A DNA stretch of 64,000 nt from Hyperoodon ampullatus (lineage: Eukaryota > Chordata > Mammalia > Artiodactyla > Ziphiidae), in NCBI GenBank assembly GCA_949752795.1, contig OX457056.1, forward strand, positions 204,353,654 to 204,417,653, given 5' to 3'. The translations under genes and the position numbers were made by a program. Below are positions 45,783 through 56,863 of this stretch, in pieces. Numbering within the stretch: the first letter of the stretch is position 1; every line of letters begins with the position of its first letter. The notes beneath the pieces were generated by a model. It was not told the origin of the DNA and did no database searches. It saw nothing but the letters and a program-made list of their open reading frames with translations.

Positions 45783-47453
45783 CTACAAGATGACAGCTTT
45801 TGAGGGCAGGCTGCCATGGTCTGAGGGAATATGGAGGGAATACTCGCTAATGAGCGCTGGGGCATTCTTGAGCATCTCATAGAAGGAGTCCACTGTCTTC
45901 CGGTAGAGACTTCGCTGCAGGACAAAGGGCCGGAAGAGGTTGAGAGGCTCAGCCCTGCGTACGGCCTCAGGGAGCCCCATGGCCTCGGGCACCTTGCAAT
46001 TGCCGATGAAAAAGTGATGGAGCTTCTTCTCCAGCAGGCTCTTCTCCAGGAAGCAGAGCAGCTCGTGCAGACGAGCATCGAGCTGCTCAGCCTTCCAGGC
46101 GGCTGGCCGCTGGGCGAGCAGGAGGTGCAGCAGGGCGGTCTTCAGGTGGTAGTTGCTGAGCCTGCTGGGGCCGGTCAGGCGGCTCTGTTTGGAGAGCAGG
46201 AAGGAGGCAATCTGCAAGCAGCTGAGGTGGCAGGCGCCCTCGGGCAGCGCCTTCGAGGTCATCCTAAGGAAGTGGCGCTCATAGACAGCGAAGGACAGGA
46301 GCCAATCTGTGCTGGATGGCGGGGTCGCCCCACAGGGCTCCCTGGTAAGATGGGAGACCAAGTATAGGTCGGAGTCATCATACTGGATCACAGGAATCAG
46401 GTTGAAGGGCATGAACTTCCCCGAGCGGAACCTGATCTTGAGGGACCCCGGGGTGTCCAGCTGGCCAAAGGCCAGGTCGAACTCGTACTTGTGGTTGATG
46501 CGGTGCCAGGCTCTGGTGAGGGCCGTCTGGAACCACTTCAGGACTCGCATCGTGTCCAGGTACGGGGAGTCTCCGACGCACAGCGGGTCTTCCGCCTCAC
46601 TGCCTGGCCGCACCACATTGTTTTTGCCGTGGAGGAGACACAGCATGTCTTCCCCGAGTTTGGTCTTGCCGCAGATACAGCCCAGCGTGTCCTCGTCAGC
46701 CCGGACCACCTTGATCTGGCTGTAGCCCTGGCGGTCCAAGGGCACAGAGCGGCTGGAGCACCAGAGCTCTGGGTGGAAGCGGTAGGGCTCCGGCGGCATG
46801 AAGGGCACAAAGAGGTCGCACAGCAGCGGCTTGTTCACCTGCCAGTTCTCATACATGCTGTCCACGCCGATGAAGTCCTCCACCTCCATGTCCGCGTCCC
46901 GGCTGCACAGGCTCCTCAGGGCTTCCAGCAAATCATCCACGAAGCCTTCCACAAACTCCCGGGTGCGGGAGGCGTCGGCCGGGGCCCCCCGGATGCAGCG
47001 TTCATAAAAGTGGTCAAGTGTGGCTTTGTTGGGCAGGGTGAGACCCCGGAGGGGGGCGCCCTCCAGGCCGGGCAGCTCGTCCTCGTCGGCGCCCAGGCAC
47101 TCGAGCGAGGGCGCGTCCTGGTGGTCCTGCCGCCACACCTCGATCACCAGGAAGAGGATCATGCAGAGGGTGCTCCACAGGTCCCAGGCGGCGCGGCTCT
47201 CATTCTGCTGCTCGGCCTCCTCCGCTATGCGCTCCAGCGCCTCCTTCTCGGCCTCCTTCTCGGCCGCCAGCCGCGCCACCTCCTCCTCCAGGCGCAGCCG
47301 CTCCAGCTGCAGCTTCTCCTGGTGCGCCTGCATCTGGCGGATGATCTCCTCCTCGTTCTCGGGGACCGTGGCGTTCTCTCGCGGGAACAGCAGCGGGTGG
47401 TTGATGATGGCCGTCACCACCACCAGGCACACCCGGAAGAGCCCCAGCGCCAT
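45783..47453 (-). CDS. ITPRIP: ITPRIP, inositol 1,4,5-trisphosphate receptor-interacting protein
   Basis: A single intronless coding exon of 556 codons plus TAG (human about 547). ITPRIP (DANGER) is a Mab-21-domain protein that binds IP3 receptors and dampens calcium release. N-terminal MALGLFRVCLVVVTAIINHP (1-20) is a hydrophobic signal or anchor segment. Residues 33-84 form a charged coiled coil (EEEIIRQMQAHQEKLQLERL onward). WDLWSTLCMILFLVIEVW (90-107) is a membrane segment. The rest is the Mab-21-like nucleotidyltransferase-fold region, with VDSMYENWQV, LWCSSRSVPLDRQGY, FRSGKFMPFNLIPVIQ and ALPEGACHLSCLQIASFLLSK. I chose the ATG at 47451-47453 because the acceptor CCTGTTCCCAG ends at 47467, between it and an in-frame upstream ATG (47501). 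Compared with my memory of human, the coiled coil has a few extra residues (EKEAEKEA) and the tail ends SKAVIL. No disruption is seen. Confidence 0.96.
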   Translation of the reverse strand: MALGLFRVCLVVVTAIINHPLLFPRENATVPENEEEIIRQMQAHQEKLQLERLRLEEEVARLAAEKEAEKEALERIAEEAEQQNESRAAWDLWSTLCMILFLVIEVWRQDHQDAPSLECLGADEDELPGLEGAPLRGLTLPNKATLDHFYERCIRGAPADASRTREFVEGFVDDLLEALRSLCSRDADMEVEDFIGVDSMYENWQVNKPLLCDLFVPFMPPEPYRFHPELWCSSRSVPLDRQGYSQIKVVRADEDTLGCICGKTKLGEDMLCLLHGKNNVVRPGSEAEDPLCVGDSPYLDTMRVLKWFQTALTRAWHRINHKYEFDLAFGQLDTPGSLKIRFRSGKFMPFNLIPVIQYDDSDLYLVSHLTREPCGATPPSSTDWLLSFAVYERHFLRMTSKALPEGACHLSCLQIASFLLSKQSRLTGPSRLSNYHLKTALLHLLLAQRPAAWKAEQLDARLHELLCFLEKSLLEKKLHHFFIGNCKVPEAMGLPEAVRRAEPLNLFRPFVLQRSLYRKTVDSFYEMLKNAPALISEYSLHIPSDHGSLPSKAVIL

Positions 47454-47650
47454 GGCTGCAGCTTTCCTGGGAACAGGGAGAGAAAGGCCGACGACGGTCA
47501 CACCGGGCTCCCCTCGGTGCCGCTTCTTCCCTCGTGGTTCCCTCCCACCGACCTCCGCCCCGCCGAGCTGGTGGACGCCTTACGGTTCTTCCCCGTCCCC
47601 ACGCCCAGCCTAGTCTCGGGAACAAGAACCCCGAAGTCCCACAGCAGCGA
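46500..47650. promoter_or_regulatory. ITPRIP: CpG-rich region over the ITPRIP 5' coding half
   Basis: CpG-dense sequence extends from the first half of the ITPRIP coding exon past the acceptor into the intron, unlike the surrounding DNA. It could be an intragenic CpG island with regulatory activity or simply GC-rich coding sequence. It explains the long antisense open frames seen here. Confidence 0.5.
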
Positions 47651-48123
47651 TCCTGGCTACACAACCACAGTGGTGGACCTGTTTCGGTCTGCCCAGACAG
47701 CCCTCTTTCTGGCAGAAGCACCCCACTTTTCCTGGGAACCAAACCTTTTCTACTCCCAGTCCTTGTGGTCTGGGTGGGGATGAACCCACCCCCTGCTCAA
47801 GGGGTGAGCATGTAACCCAGGCCCAAGGCAAGGCTACTTCATGCTCCTCCTTACCAGCCACAGTGGCTGTTTCAGGGTGAGCTTATGACCCTATGCTGGC
47901 CACTGGGAGATAGAGGTAGGATTTGCTGGGACCAGTGGGGAGAAAGACTCACCCTGTTGCCTAGGGTTGCTGAGGGAACAGGAGTACACCTGCTGGTGGC
48001 TCTCTGGCTGCCTCAAAGAGGGGATGAGAAAGATGCCAACATGGAGGAAAGCATACGCCCTGGACCCAGCTGTGCCTGAAGCCATTACCTCTGGACTTTG
48101 TAGTCATATAAATCAATACATTC

Positions 48124-48242
48124 TCTCTCTCTTTTTTTTTTTTTTGGTGGCACCACGTGGCTCGTGGGATCTCGGTTCCCCGACCAGGGATTGAACCTGA
48201 GCCGTGGCAGTGAAAGCCCACCAGGCCACCAGAGAACTCCCG
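48124..48242 (-). mobile_element. Short CHR-type SINE
   Basis: Poly-T, GGTGGCACCACGTGGCTCG, CCCCGACCAGGGATTGAACC and CACCAGAGAACTCC. An 8-bp duplication, atacattc, lies at 48116-48123 and 48243-48250. Confidence 0.85.
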
Positions 48243-48367
48243 ATACATTCCCTTTTTATTTAAGTCAGCTTGAGTTGTTTTCCAACACTTGAAATCAAAA
48301 CAGTCCTGTATAAGACATCCCCTCCCCCCCCCAGTGAATGCCTTCTAGTGAATGCTTGTTTCCTCAG

Positions 48368-48600
48368 TACAGTATAGCCTAGTGGTTAAGAACAGGAGGG
48401 TTGGGTTCCAAAGCCAGCCCTGTCACTCACTGGGTAGCTGTGTGACCTTGGGCATGTTAACTCACCCCTCTGAGCCCCAGTTTCCTTACTGTACAAAAGG
48501 AAAGCCAGAGCACCCAGAGGGCCATCGTACTGATGGATGTGTTGATCCATGCAAACTGCCTACACAGCACAGTGAATGGTGCACAGCATACGTTCATTGA
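48368..48600 (+). mobile_element. MIR SINE
   Basis: GTATAGCCTAGTGGTTAAGA, CTGTGTGACCTTGGGC and GAGCCCCAGTTTCCTTACTG are clear sense MIR text, one of the better preserved copies here. Confidence 0.88.
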
Positions 48601-48924
48601 ACAGTAACTGAAGCAGTCTTGAGCCCTTATCTTTCCCCACTGTAAACCTCTCCTTCTGATCTGGAAGGCTCCACCTCAAATTCAGACATTGATCTCCTGG
48701 CTACTCCTGGGTCTTTCCCCAGAACAGTCTAGGAGACAACCAGAGTGGCTGAATCATTGGCTTTCCTCTCACGAGTCATCTGAACTTTAAATCTGACTTC
48801 TTAATTGTGAAAGGAGACACACCATTCCTCCAGGATAAATGGATTTTTAGCTCTCAGGGGAATTTTGGGGAAGGACTAACCTCTTACAACACAGTACTTG
48901 CTATTCAGACTGCAGCTGCAGCAT

Positions 48925-49415
48925 CTTCTGGGAGTTGGTTAGAAGTGCAGAATCCCGGGGCTTCCCTGGTGGCACGGTGGTTAAGAATCCGCCTGCCAGT
49001 GCAGGGGACACGGGTTCAAGCCCTGGTCCGGGAAGATTCCACATACCACGGAGCAACTAAGCCCGTGCGCCACAACTACTGAGCCTGCGCTCTACGGTCT
49101 GTATGCCACAACTACTGAGCCCACATGCCACAACTACTTAAGCCCGTGTGCCTAGAGCCCGTGCTCCGCAACAAGAGAAGCCACCGCAATGAGAAGCCCG
49201 CGCACCGCAACGAAGAGTAGCCCCTGCTCGCCACAACTAGAGAAAGCCAGTGCGCAGCAACAAAGACCCAACACAGCCAAAATAGATAGATAAATAAATA
49301 AAATAATTTAAAAAAAAAAGAAGTGCAGAATCTCTGCCCCACCCCAGACCTATTGAACCAGAATCTGCATTTTAATACCATCCACATTAAAGTCTGAGAA
49401 GCAGACTCACATGGT
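48925..49415 (+). mobile_element. MER5A-type (hAT) element split by a CHR-2 SINE
   Basis: The left part ends GGTTAGAAGTGCAGAATC before the SINE. The right part resumes CTGCCCCACCCCAGACC, ATTGAACCAGAATCTGC and CATTAAAGTCTGAGAAGCA, as in MER5A. The SINE at 48955-49318 inserted into the older transposon. Confidence 0.75.
48955..49318 (+). mobile_element. CHR-2-like tRNA-derived SINE
   Basis: Full-length plus-strand CHR-2 with the head GGCTTCCCTGGTGGCACGGT, the tail GATAGATAAATAAATAAAAT and an A-run. A perfect 14-bp duplication, agaagtgcagaatc, lies at 48941-48954 and 49319-49332. Confidence 0.95.
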
Positions 49416-49719
49416 CTTATATTATACCCTCTTCTCCCTGGCTGGAATCTTGGGAATTAACAATTGGCCTTTTCCACATTTGCCCCACTTGCTTCCTGCC
49501 GGGGACCTCAGCTAGGAGAGCAAATGGCCAAAGGAGGTCATTGTTGGAGAACCAAGAGCCCCCCCCCCCACAATATATGCCAATACACCCCACTCCCTGA
49601 CCTTGAATTCGCACCCTGAAAGCCACCTGTTCTGGTTCTTACCCTAATGGTGCCAAGAGGCAGGTATCTGTCATTAGGTAAGAACACCTCTGTGGGTTCT
49701 ACCCAGCAGTGCCAGGATG

Positions 49720-49799
49720 TATTGGTTTGGCCAGAAAGTTTGTTCAGGTTTTTCCAATGTTACGGAAAAACCCGAACAAACTCTCTGGACAACCCAATA
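49720..49799. mobile_element. 80-bp palindromic mariner-derived MITE
   Basis: The two halves are inverted repeats: TATTGGTTTGGCCAGAAAGTT at the left and its near complement AACTCTCTGGACAACCCAATA at the right. The central arms GGTTTTTCC and GGAAAAACC flank a short loop. This is the minimal terminal-repeat hairpin of a mariner-type transposon, without transposase. Confidence 0.88.
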
Positions 49800-50605
49800 G
49801 ATGGCCTGAGTTGCCACACTTGGGCAAAGCCTGCTGCTCAGATGTGATTCCACCCTGTCAGTGGGAAACAAAAGGCTTGGCAGGGAGGAGGGAGGTCCAG
49901 CAGCAGCAGAGTTCAGTGTGCAGACACATTCAGGCCTCAGAGGTGAACTCTGAAGCACTTATGTAATTTTACTTGAGGAGGAAATGGAGGACAGGAGAAA
50001 GTGGAGGAAGTCTCAGAGTGGAAGGGAGGTGGGGTGAGGAAAAAGAATGGGGGCAGCCAGCCAGCTTCTCTTCCCCAAGACAAGAAGCAGCTTGCTGGAT
50101 AATTTCAGAAACAGGTCAGCCCCGGATTCTACGTTAGAGAAATATTAGTGGAAAGTTTGGCCAGGGTGGTCCAAGATAAAACCATAAGGCCGGCTGATAA
50201 ACGTGGATCAGAGTTTTAGGATAAAGGTGTGGAGTACTAATAGTAGAATACTAGGTAGCAGCCAGTTAGGAGATAATTTGGGGGTTTTGAGGCCCTTCCG
50301 GGCCTCTGTACTATAGGCAGCCACATTTGGGCACAGCGGGCCCTGACAAGTCACAGCAAAAGTCTTTGGCAGCACCTGATTCCAGAGGTCAGTTTCCACG
50401 CCAACTCAGGGTAGGATGCTACCAGCTGGGGAGGGGTGCCATCACCAAGTCCTGTGACTAGGAAGTCCTCCTCCTCTCTACCCAACAGCTTCTACAGGGC
50501 TACCTGTATATGTCCTCATGTCTGCTGGAAGATGATGGGCTGTACTGAGGCAGGCAAGGTTCAAAACTCCTAACCAACTGGAGCAATTGACACAGCGCAT
50601 GAGGG

Positions 50606-50800
50606 GCTAAGAGGACGGACTCTGGAGGAGACGGACCGACTTAGCACCCAGCATGTGTACCTACTGGATATGTGACCTTGGACAAATCATTCAACGTCTC
50701 AGAACCTCAATCTCGTCATCTGTAAAATGGGAATAACTATACCTGCTGTTGTAAAGGAGATAATGCATAGAAAGCACTCAGGAAAATGCTTGCCCCTGAG
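50606..50800 (+). mobile_element. MIR SINE
   Basis: GGATATGTGACCTTGGACAA, CTCGTCATCTGTAAAATGGG and GGAGATAATGCATAGAAAGC are sense MIR. Confidence 0.85.
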
Positions 50801-50989
50801 CAAGTTTTCTTATAAAAGGGTAGCTGTGATGGGATGGGAATAGCAGATGAACTTGCCTGCAGGGGTTTGCGATGCAGTGGGCCACAGAGATGCCCCTACA
50901 TGGGACTCGGGCAGGAAGCAGGCAGCCACAGGAACACTGGCAACAGCAGGGTAACCAAGAAGACTCAACAGGAGCACAAGGGAAACAGG

Positions 50990-51195
50990 AAGGAGCCCAG
51001 GCTGTAGAAGCAGACAGGCCCAGGTTTGAACCGTGACCGCTCCTTGCTGAGGGGTCTTGGGTGAGTCACTTGGCTTCCCTGGGGCTCCACTGCTGTACCT
51101 GTGAGATGGCGCTAACAGCAGGTCCTCCTTCATAGGAAGGGGCGGTTAAGCGAGACCCTCCATCTCAGGTGCTGAGCACAGGGCCCGGCATAGGA
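50990..51195 (+). mobile_element. MIR SINE
   Basis: CAGGCCCAGGTTTGAACC, TCTTGGGTGAGTCACTTGG and GCTGAGCACAGGGCCCGGCA mark a sense MIR copy. Confidence 0.75.
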
Positions 51196-51767
51196 TCAGC
51201 ACCTTCCAATACCAGCTCCTTCCCCCTTGGCCTCCATGGGCCTCTTTTCTCACCCGTCAAGCACACCAGCCCTGCCCAACTCCCATGGGCCTGGAAGAAC
51301 ACATGCTCAAAAGTGCTCTGAAAGCACAAAACGTTCCCCTGGGACTGCTGTTCCTTGGCACGCCACTGCTTCCGCCCTGACCCCAAGCAAATGGGGAGAA
51401 GCCTTCGGAGCCTTGGGTCCTCCTGGAGGTGGAGTTCTCTCTGACTCACTCCCAGCTTAAACCGCCTCCACCCTCCCATGGATGGGATGGGATCCCAGCT
51501 GTCATTTTGCTCCTGGTACCCTCTGTGCAGGCTGGCTCTGCCTGTGGCACCTAAGTGATGGTGAACAGGGCGGTGGCTGCTCAGTGCCCATGACGTGGGG
51601 CTGGGTTAGAAGCCTCCACTACTTCCCCTCCCCAAACCAAGTCACAAGAACACTGCCCTAGGGGCTGTGGGGATCAGAAGAATGAGGGGAGAGAATCTGG
51701 ATGTTTGGACTTTTGGGGACCACAGGGACAGGACAGTAGCTGAGAGCCTCTCACAAAACCGTGGATA

Positions 51768-51801
51768 TATGTATGCACGCATACACATGCATGCGCGTGC
51801 A

Positions 51802-51840
<39 letters not shown>
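51768..51840. repeat. Alternating purine-pyrimidine tract with (CA)n
   Basis: A mixed TATGCACGCATACACATGC section passes through GCGCGTGCACAC into a long CA run. Nearly every step alternates purine and pyrimidine over about 70 bases. Confidence 0.93.
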
Positions 51841-51842
<2 letters not shown>

Positions 51843-52346
51843 CTCACCAAAGGGCCCCTTTCCCCCAATTTCAAGTATGTCTACCTCTGCCTTGGCCCAA
51901 AGCTCTCACCTCTACAAGGCTGCCCCATACATGCAGTCTGAGACATCCAGTTGGGTTTGGCTTTGAAAATAAACCTGGGCCACTTGGAGGGTTTTTGTTG
52001 GTCTGCTTGCCCGGAAGCAGGCAGGAAACCTGCTGAGTTCCTCTCCACCCCTGCCCCGGCCCACAGAGCGTAGTGGCCCATGCAAGTCACGGCTAAACTT
52101 AGCCTGGCAAAGGGCCAGGGTCATGGGGGCAGCAGGGGCTGGGGCAAAGGGCTGCAGGTGGTGGGCCCAGACCAATGGGTTACTCAGGCCCTTACTCTGA
52201 GCTTGGCCGGAAGCCCCAGACCCTGGGGGAGAAATCCAAGATGGCCCCCACTTCCGTGGGTCCCTCATTCCCACGGCCCCAAGACCCCTATAGCACACCC
52301 ACCACAGCTTAATCCAATAAATGCCACTGAGAGCTGGCTAACAGTG

Positions 52347-52480
52347 GGACTTCTCTGGCGGTCCAGTGGTTAAGACCCTGTGCTCTCAATGCAGAGGGCA
52401 CAGGTTCCATCCCTGGTCAGGGAACTAAAATCCCACACGCCACACAGCGTAGCTGGGAAAAAAAAAAAAAAAAAAAAAAA
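52347..52480 (+). mobile_element. Short CHR-type SINE
   Basis: Head GGGACTTCTCTGGCGGTCC, TTCCATCCCTGGTCAGGGAA and an A22 tail. A 16-bp duplication with two mismatches lies at 52331-52346 (gagctggctaacagtg) and 52481-52496 (gagttggctaatagtg). Confidence 0.9.
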
Positions 52481-52496
52481 GAGTTGGCTAATAGTG

Positions 52497-52705
52497 ATAC
52501 ACTAACATTTATCAAGCCCTCACTAGGATGTGCTGGGCACTGCACACAGCGGGCCCTGTAAACTTCTAGGTGGTGGGTGTCACTCCTGTTTCACAGGTGG
52601 GTTAACCATAACCCAGGAGAAGTAATATTCTAGCCCCACAACTAGAAAAGGCAAAGCTGGGCTGAGGAAGCCTGCTCTGACTGCCTCCGCCAAAGCTCAA
52701 GTTCT
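52497..52705 (-). mobile_element. MIR SINE
   Basis: ACATTTATCAAGCCCTCAC, TGTTTCACAGGTGGG and AAGGCAAAGCTGGGCT are consistent with antisense MIR. Diverged. Confidence 0.6.
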
Positions 52706-53151
52706 TTCCACTGTGTTATGTCTACAGAGCACCTACAGTGTGCAAGGAACATGCTGGGTGCCCCAGGGCCCACAAAGATGAGCGTGCCATGATCCTCTGT
52801 AGTAGAAACACCACAATCCACGTGGGAGGCAGACGGCCACCACGTACCCTCACAGGACGGAATGAGCAATAGGCTACAACATCGCAGAGAGTTTCACTGC
52901 CGTTCTTTTGGGGGCCCCTCCTTGTCTGTAGACCTTCCCTGTGCCCATCTGCTTGGCTCCACATCCACCATGCCCCTTGCTTCCAGACAATTCTTACAAC
53001 AAACTGAGACCAGCAGGAGCCTGTGTCCAGCCCCACAACGTGTTCATCAACACCCCTCTGCCCTGTCACCCACCAGCCCCCTCCCAGGGTTGGCTGACCG
53101 TGGCCTCAGCAGCGGGGGCGCCCTTCCCAGCAGCCCGGCAGACCCCCTGGG

Positions 53152-53320
53152 ACAGTGGTTCTCCAAATGTGGTCACGGTTCAGCATCACCAATATCACCT
53201 GGGAACTTGTTAGATGAGCAAATTTTCAGGTGCTGTCCCAGACCTGCTGATCAGAAATTCCAGGGGTGGGGCCAGCACCTCCATGTGGTTCTAATGCCCA
53301 CTCCAGCTTGCGAAACACCC
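53152..53320 (+). mobile_element. MER5-type (hAT) DNA transposon
   Basis: GACAGTGGTTCTCCAAATGTGG, AGCATCACCAATATCACCTGG, GACCTGCTGATCAGAAATTCC and GGGGTGGGGCC are typical MER5A/B text. The 3' terminal repeat is not evident. Confidence 0.8.
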
Positions 53321-54253
53321 CTTCCCAAACCAGGCAGACCTCCAGGGAGGAGGGGGTGGAGCTCCAGTGACACTGCAGCCCAGACCCCGGAGCTCGGAGC
53401 TCGCCAAGGGTTTGCCCCACGCCCAGCCTGTCAGATGCAATTAGCTCTGCTGATTACCACAGCAAAAGTAGCTCAGGCCCTGGCGTCATCTTCAGGGCCG
53501 AAAGGAGAGCTGATGTGTCCTTATGAAATGGAATAAGGAGGTGGGCTGATGGCAGCGGAGGGCACTTGTAGCCCAGGACCCGTTGGGTGACTTGAGTCCC
53601 TTTCCCATTGCTTAGGTTCTGGGCCTCCTGAGAAAGAAGGGGCTAAGGGAGACCCCTCCTGTGTGCTTGGCTTTGTGCTGGAGTTTCACAGTCCTGGCTA
53701 ATGACATACATGTTGTTTGGGGGAAATAAATCCACAAATTTAAGAAAGTCAGAGTTTAGAGTGGTACTAATCTAAGCCCCGTTTTACCGAGGCGTAACGA
53801 GGAGACACACTTGACTGAGAGATGGGCGAAGGTGGAAGTGGTCCAGGTAGGCTGGACATCATCACCCTGTGGACCCTCACAGCCAGGAGAGGTTAAGTGA
53901 AAGGTGATGATGTTTTCATTAACAGCTGATAGGAAGCTAATTACTCTGCGTGTGTTTTGTCATTTAATTTTCAGAACACCGGTTAGGTAGTTGCAACACC
54001 CCTACCTTGTGAAGAGACTGATGGTCAGGGAGGTGCGCTGGGTGGCCTCTAAGATTCCCTGGACTGCAGTTTGTGACGGAGTCCGCCCCCCTTTCTGTTC
54101 CACCTCCATCCCTCAGGGGCTGATGGGAAACTGAGTGAGCCCTGCCACCTCCCTGGCATCACTGCCAGTGGTGACCACCAAAATCATTAGGTTGACTGTC
54201 CCCCAAGTCTCCCAGGCCTTGGAGACACAGGACTGTAAGAAAAGAGAGATTGA

Positions 54254-54399
54254 GGGGACTTCCTGGCAGTTCAGGGGTTAAGACTCCGTGCTTCCAACGC
54301 AGGGGGTGTGGTTTCGATTCCGGGTTGGGGAACTAAGATCCCACATGCCACACAGACCAAAAAAAAAAAAAAAAAAAGAAAGAAAGAAAGAAAAGGAAA
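54254..54399 (+). mobile_element. Short CHR-type SINE
   Basis: GGGACTTCCTGGCAGTTCAG head, TTCGATTCCGGGTTGGGGAA and a long A/GAAA tail. A 17-bp duplication with one mismatch (aagaaaagagag[a/g]ttga) lies at 54237-54253 and 54400-54416. Confidence 0.9.
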
Positions 54400-56863
54400 A
54401 AGAAAAGAGAGGTTGAATGCAGAGCACAGAGTTTGACCCTGAGTCTTGGTTTGGAGTGTGGGCCCCAGGAGCAGTTCGTCTGAGCCCTGGTGAGGCGCCC
54501 CTCCCGTGGTCCCGCCTGTCTCATCCCCGATTCCACGCTTCTCTCTGGCAGAGCCCAGGCCGCGTGCTGGTGTCTGACCAGCTTTCCTGCTGTTCAACAG
54601 CACCCGCCGTTCAGGCCCAGCTCAGGGACCCCTCCTCCAGGGGACCTGCCCTTCTCCAAACTCCTGCGGGTCAGGCCGCCTTCCTGCTCTTTACTGCGTT
54701 GGTTTACCCATGGGTCCCTGCCTTCCCACCCACGGTGCCAGCAAGGGCCCCCTCCAGGCACCAGGCATGAGGCTGGACACCTGCAGGCGCCCAGTGTGTC
54801 AGTGGGAGTTGGCTTATCCCATACTTGGGAGGAGATGGCCGGCTGTGCGAGTGATAGGTCTCCACACACTCCTTCCTCATCCACCCCCTCAGGGCCAGGG
54901 GACAGACAGACTCAGCACAGACGGTTCCAGAAGGGCAGCTCTGCAGCCACTGTCTGCCACCTTTACAGGATGGGGCTTCCCTGCGGGAGAGGAGAAAGGC
55001 CCAGCAGGGGCAAGGCCAGGGAGCCACTCTCTTCATCTGCATCCCACACAGTGATGGGGGAGGCAGTTTGCGGGGGGAAGGGAGGGGGGCTGAGCAGCAC
55101 TGAGGGTGGGAGGGGGCGCTGGCAGGCCTCAGGCGTGGGCAGAGAGGGAGGGGCGGGCAAGGAGAGGAAGTGAGGAAGGAGGAAGGAAGAGGACCGACAA
55201 AAATTAATTGAGCAAGTGGGTAGAAAGGGTGCGGTTCTGGGCCCCCAGGGCCGCCTCTTCTCAGTGCCTTTGCGGTGACCTCCTCCGTCACCTCCACCCC
55301 TCCCACTGGGCAGGACCTCTGTCTTGGCCTCCAGCCTGTGTCACCTTCCTGGGACCTGCCACCCTCAGGGCCACTGGGCTCCTTCCCTTATCTCCTTTCC
55401 CCTTCCTGGGGGCAGGAGTGGCGGTGGGAGACGTGCCTGGAGTAGGGGCGTGGAGAGGGGACACTTGCCCACCACAGATGAGCTTGGCTGCAGATGCCAG
55501 ACAACTGGGCCAAACAGCCCCTTCTCTAGGGGGAGCTACCGTACTGCGGTTCTATGCACCCCAAATGGCATAATCTTTTTTGTTTCCCCCAAGAGAAGCC
55601 AGAAATCTGGATTTTATCAAAATCCCAAGTTTACAATGTCTTCTACTCTTTCAAAAATTCTTTAAAACCCATGTGAGCCAAATAAAATATGTCAGAGGGC
55701 CACCCAGAGTCTGCTGCCTCCTCTCCCTGCCCACTGCTGCCCCCCACTCCCCACCAAGCATCCCTCAAGGCGGCCCGTGACCCCGAGGCTCACCTCACTG
55801 TTCCCCCTCATACCACCACCTGCTAGCACCTCTGCATCCAGGATCCCCAAAATACCCCCCTGGCTCGACTTTTCACCCCAAGTCCAGGGCTGACTCTATC
55901 CCAGTGTCTCCCCATCGGCCCTAGCAGCCACCCTCAGAATAATCCTAACCAGGCTGTGCTAGGGGCTTATACGTGCCTTCCCCACAGCCTCTCTGGGGAC
56001 TAGAAGGAAAGAGAGAGACCGTGTGGCCTAATGCGTGTGCACTAAGCAGCCGTCAGATTACAGACCAAGGCCTGTGGTCCCCAGGACCGAGAGCTGAACC
56101 CCCGCCAGCCCTCCCTAACCTGGGGAAACCCCAAGGGTCAAGACTGGGCCCTGATGGAGGTTGGGGAGCAGGGCCGAATGAGGGGGGGAGCAGAGGCCCC
56201 GCCCCCATGCCAGAGAGGTGGACCTACTGATGGGCCCGTGGGAGAGTGCACGCTGCGAGGAGAGCGGCCTTTCCACTGACACGAGCTCTGCTGTCGCCGC
56301 ACGTGGCCACGCTGGCCAGACTCACAGAGGATGCCCAGTCACACCCGCCAAAGTGTGAAGTTTCCTCGAGGCCCACTCTCGGAAGAGGGAGGCGTTCCCA
56401 AAAAAGTCACCAGGATGCCAAACCCATCCTCTGGACTGGGGTCATGCAGCCAGCCAGCCCAGGTGCAGGAAGGACAGTGGGCTGGACTCCAGCCACGTGG
56501 GTGGGAGAGCCCACATCCTTCCTGTTTCCGCTCCTCTATCATAGCCCATGCATGTCCCTTGGTGGGCAAGGGATGGAAAAGGCAGGGAAGCCATCAATCT
56601 CCCAGGAAGGACAGGGCATCCTTCCTCCAAGCCATGCTGCCTGACTTCCCCACAGCAGAGGCCCTGACCCACAGGGAGTCATGGAAAATCACAGCATCTT
56701 AGGACAGACAGACAGACTGCGGCCTGGGGTCTCAGAGGCTAAGGGATGACAAGGAGGCCTGCAGGTCACAGAGATAAGGAAAGGCTCCCCTGGCAGCCCT
56801 GAGTCAGGGCCCACACCTCCCCCCCGGCTCATCCATATTCCCCAGGGCTCCTCCGGCAGTCAC

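Noticed and set aside
47454..47501. Upstream in-frame ATG that would lengthen ITPRIP by 16 residues
   Set aside because: A good splice acceptor (CCTGTTCCCAG) lies between it and the MALGLF start, so these bases are intron. The known family N-terminus starts at MALGLF.
46491..47783. 430-codon plus-strand open frame opposite ITPRIP, containing an AELVDALRFF stretch that recalls insulin-like growth factors
   Set aside because: It is the antisense shadow of a CpG-rich coding exon. The IGF-like stretch lacks the following cysteine pattern and is only about ten residues long, so I treat it as chance.
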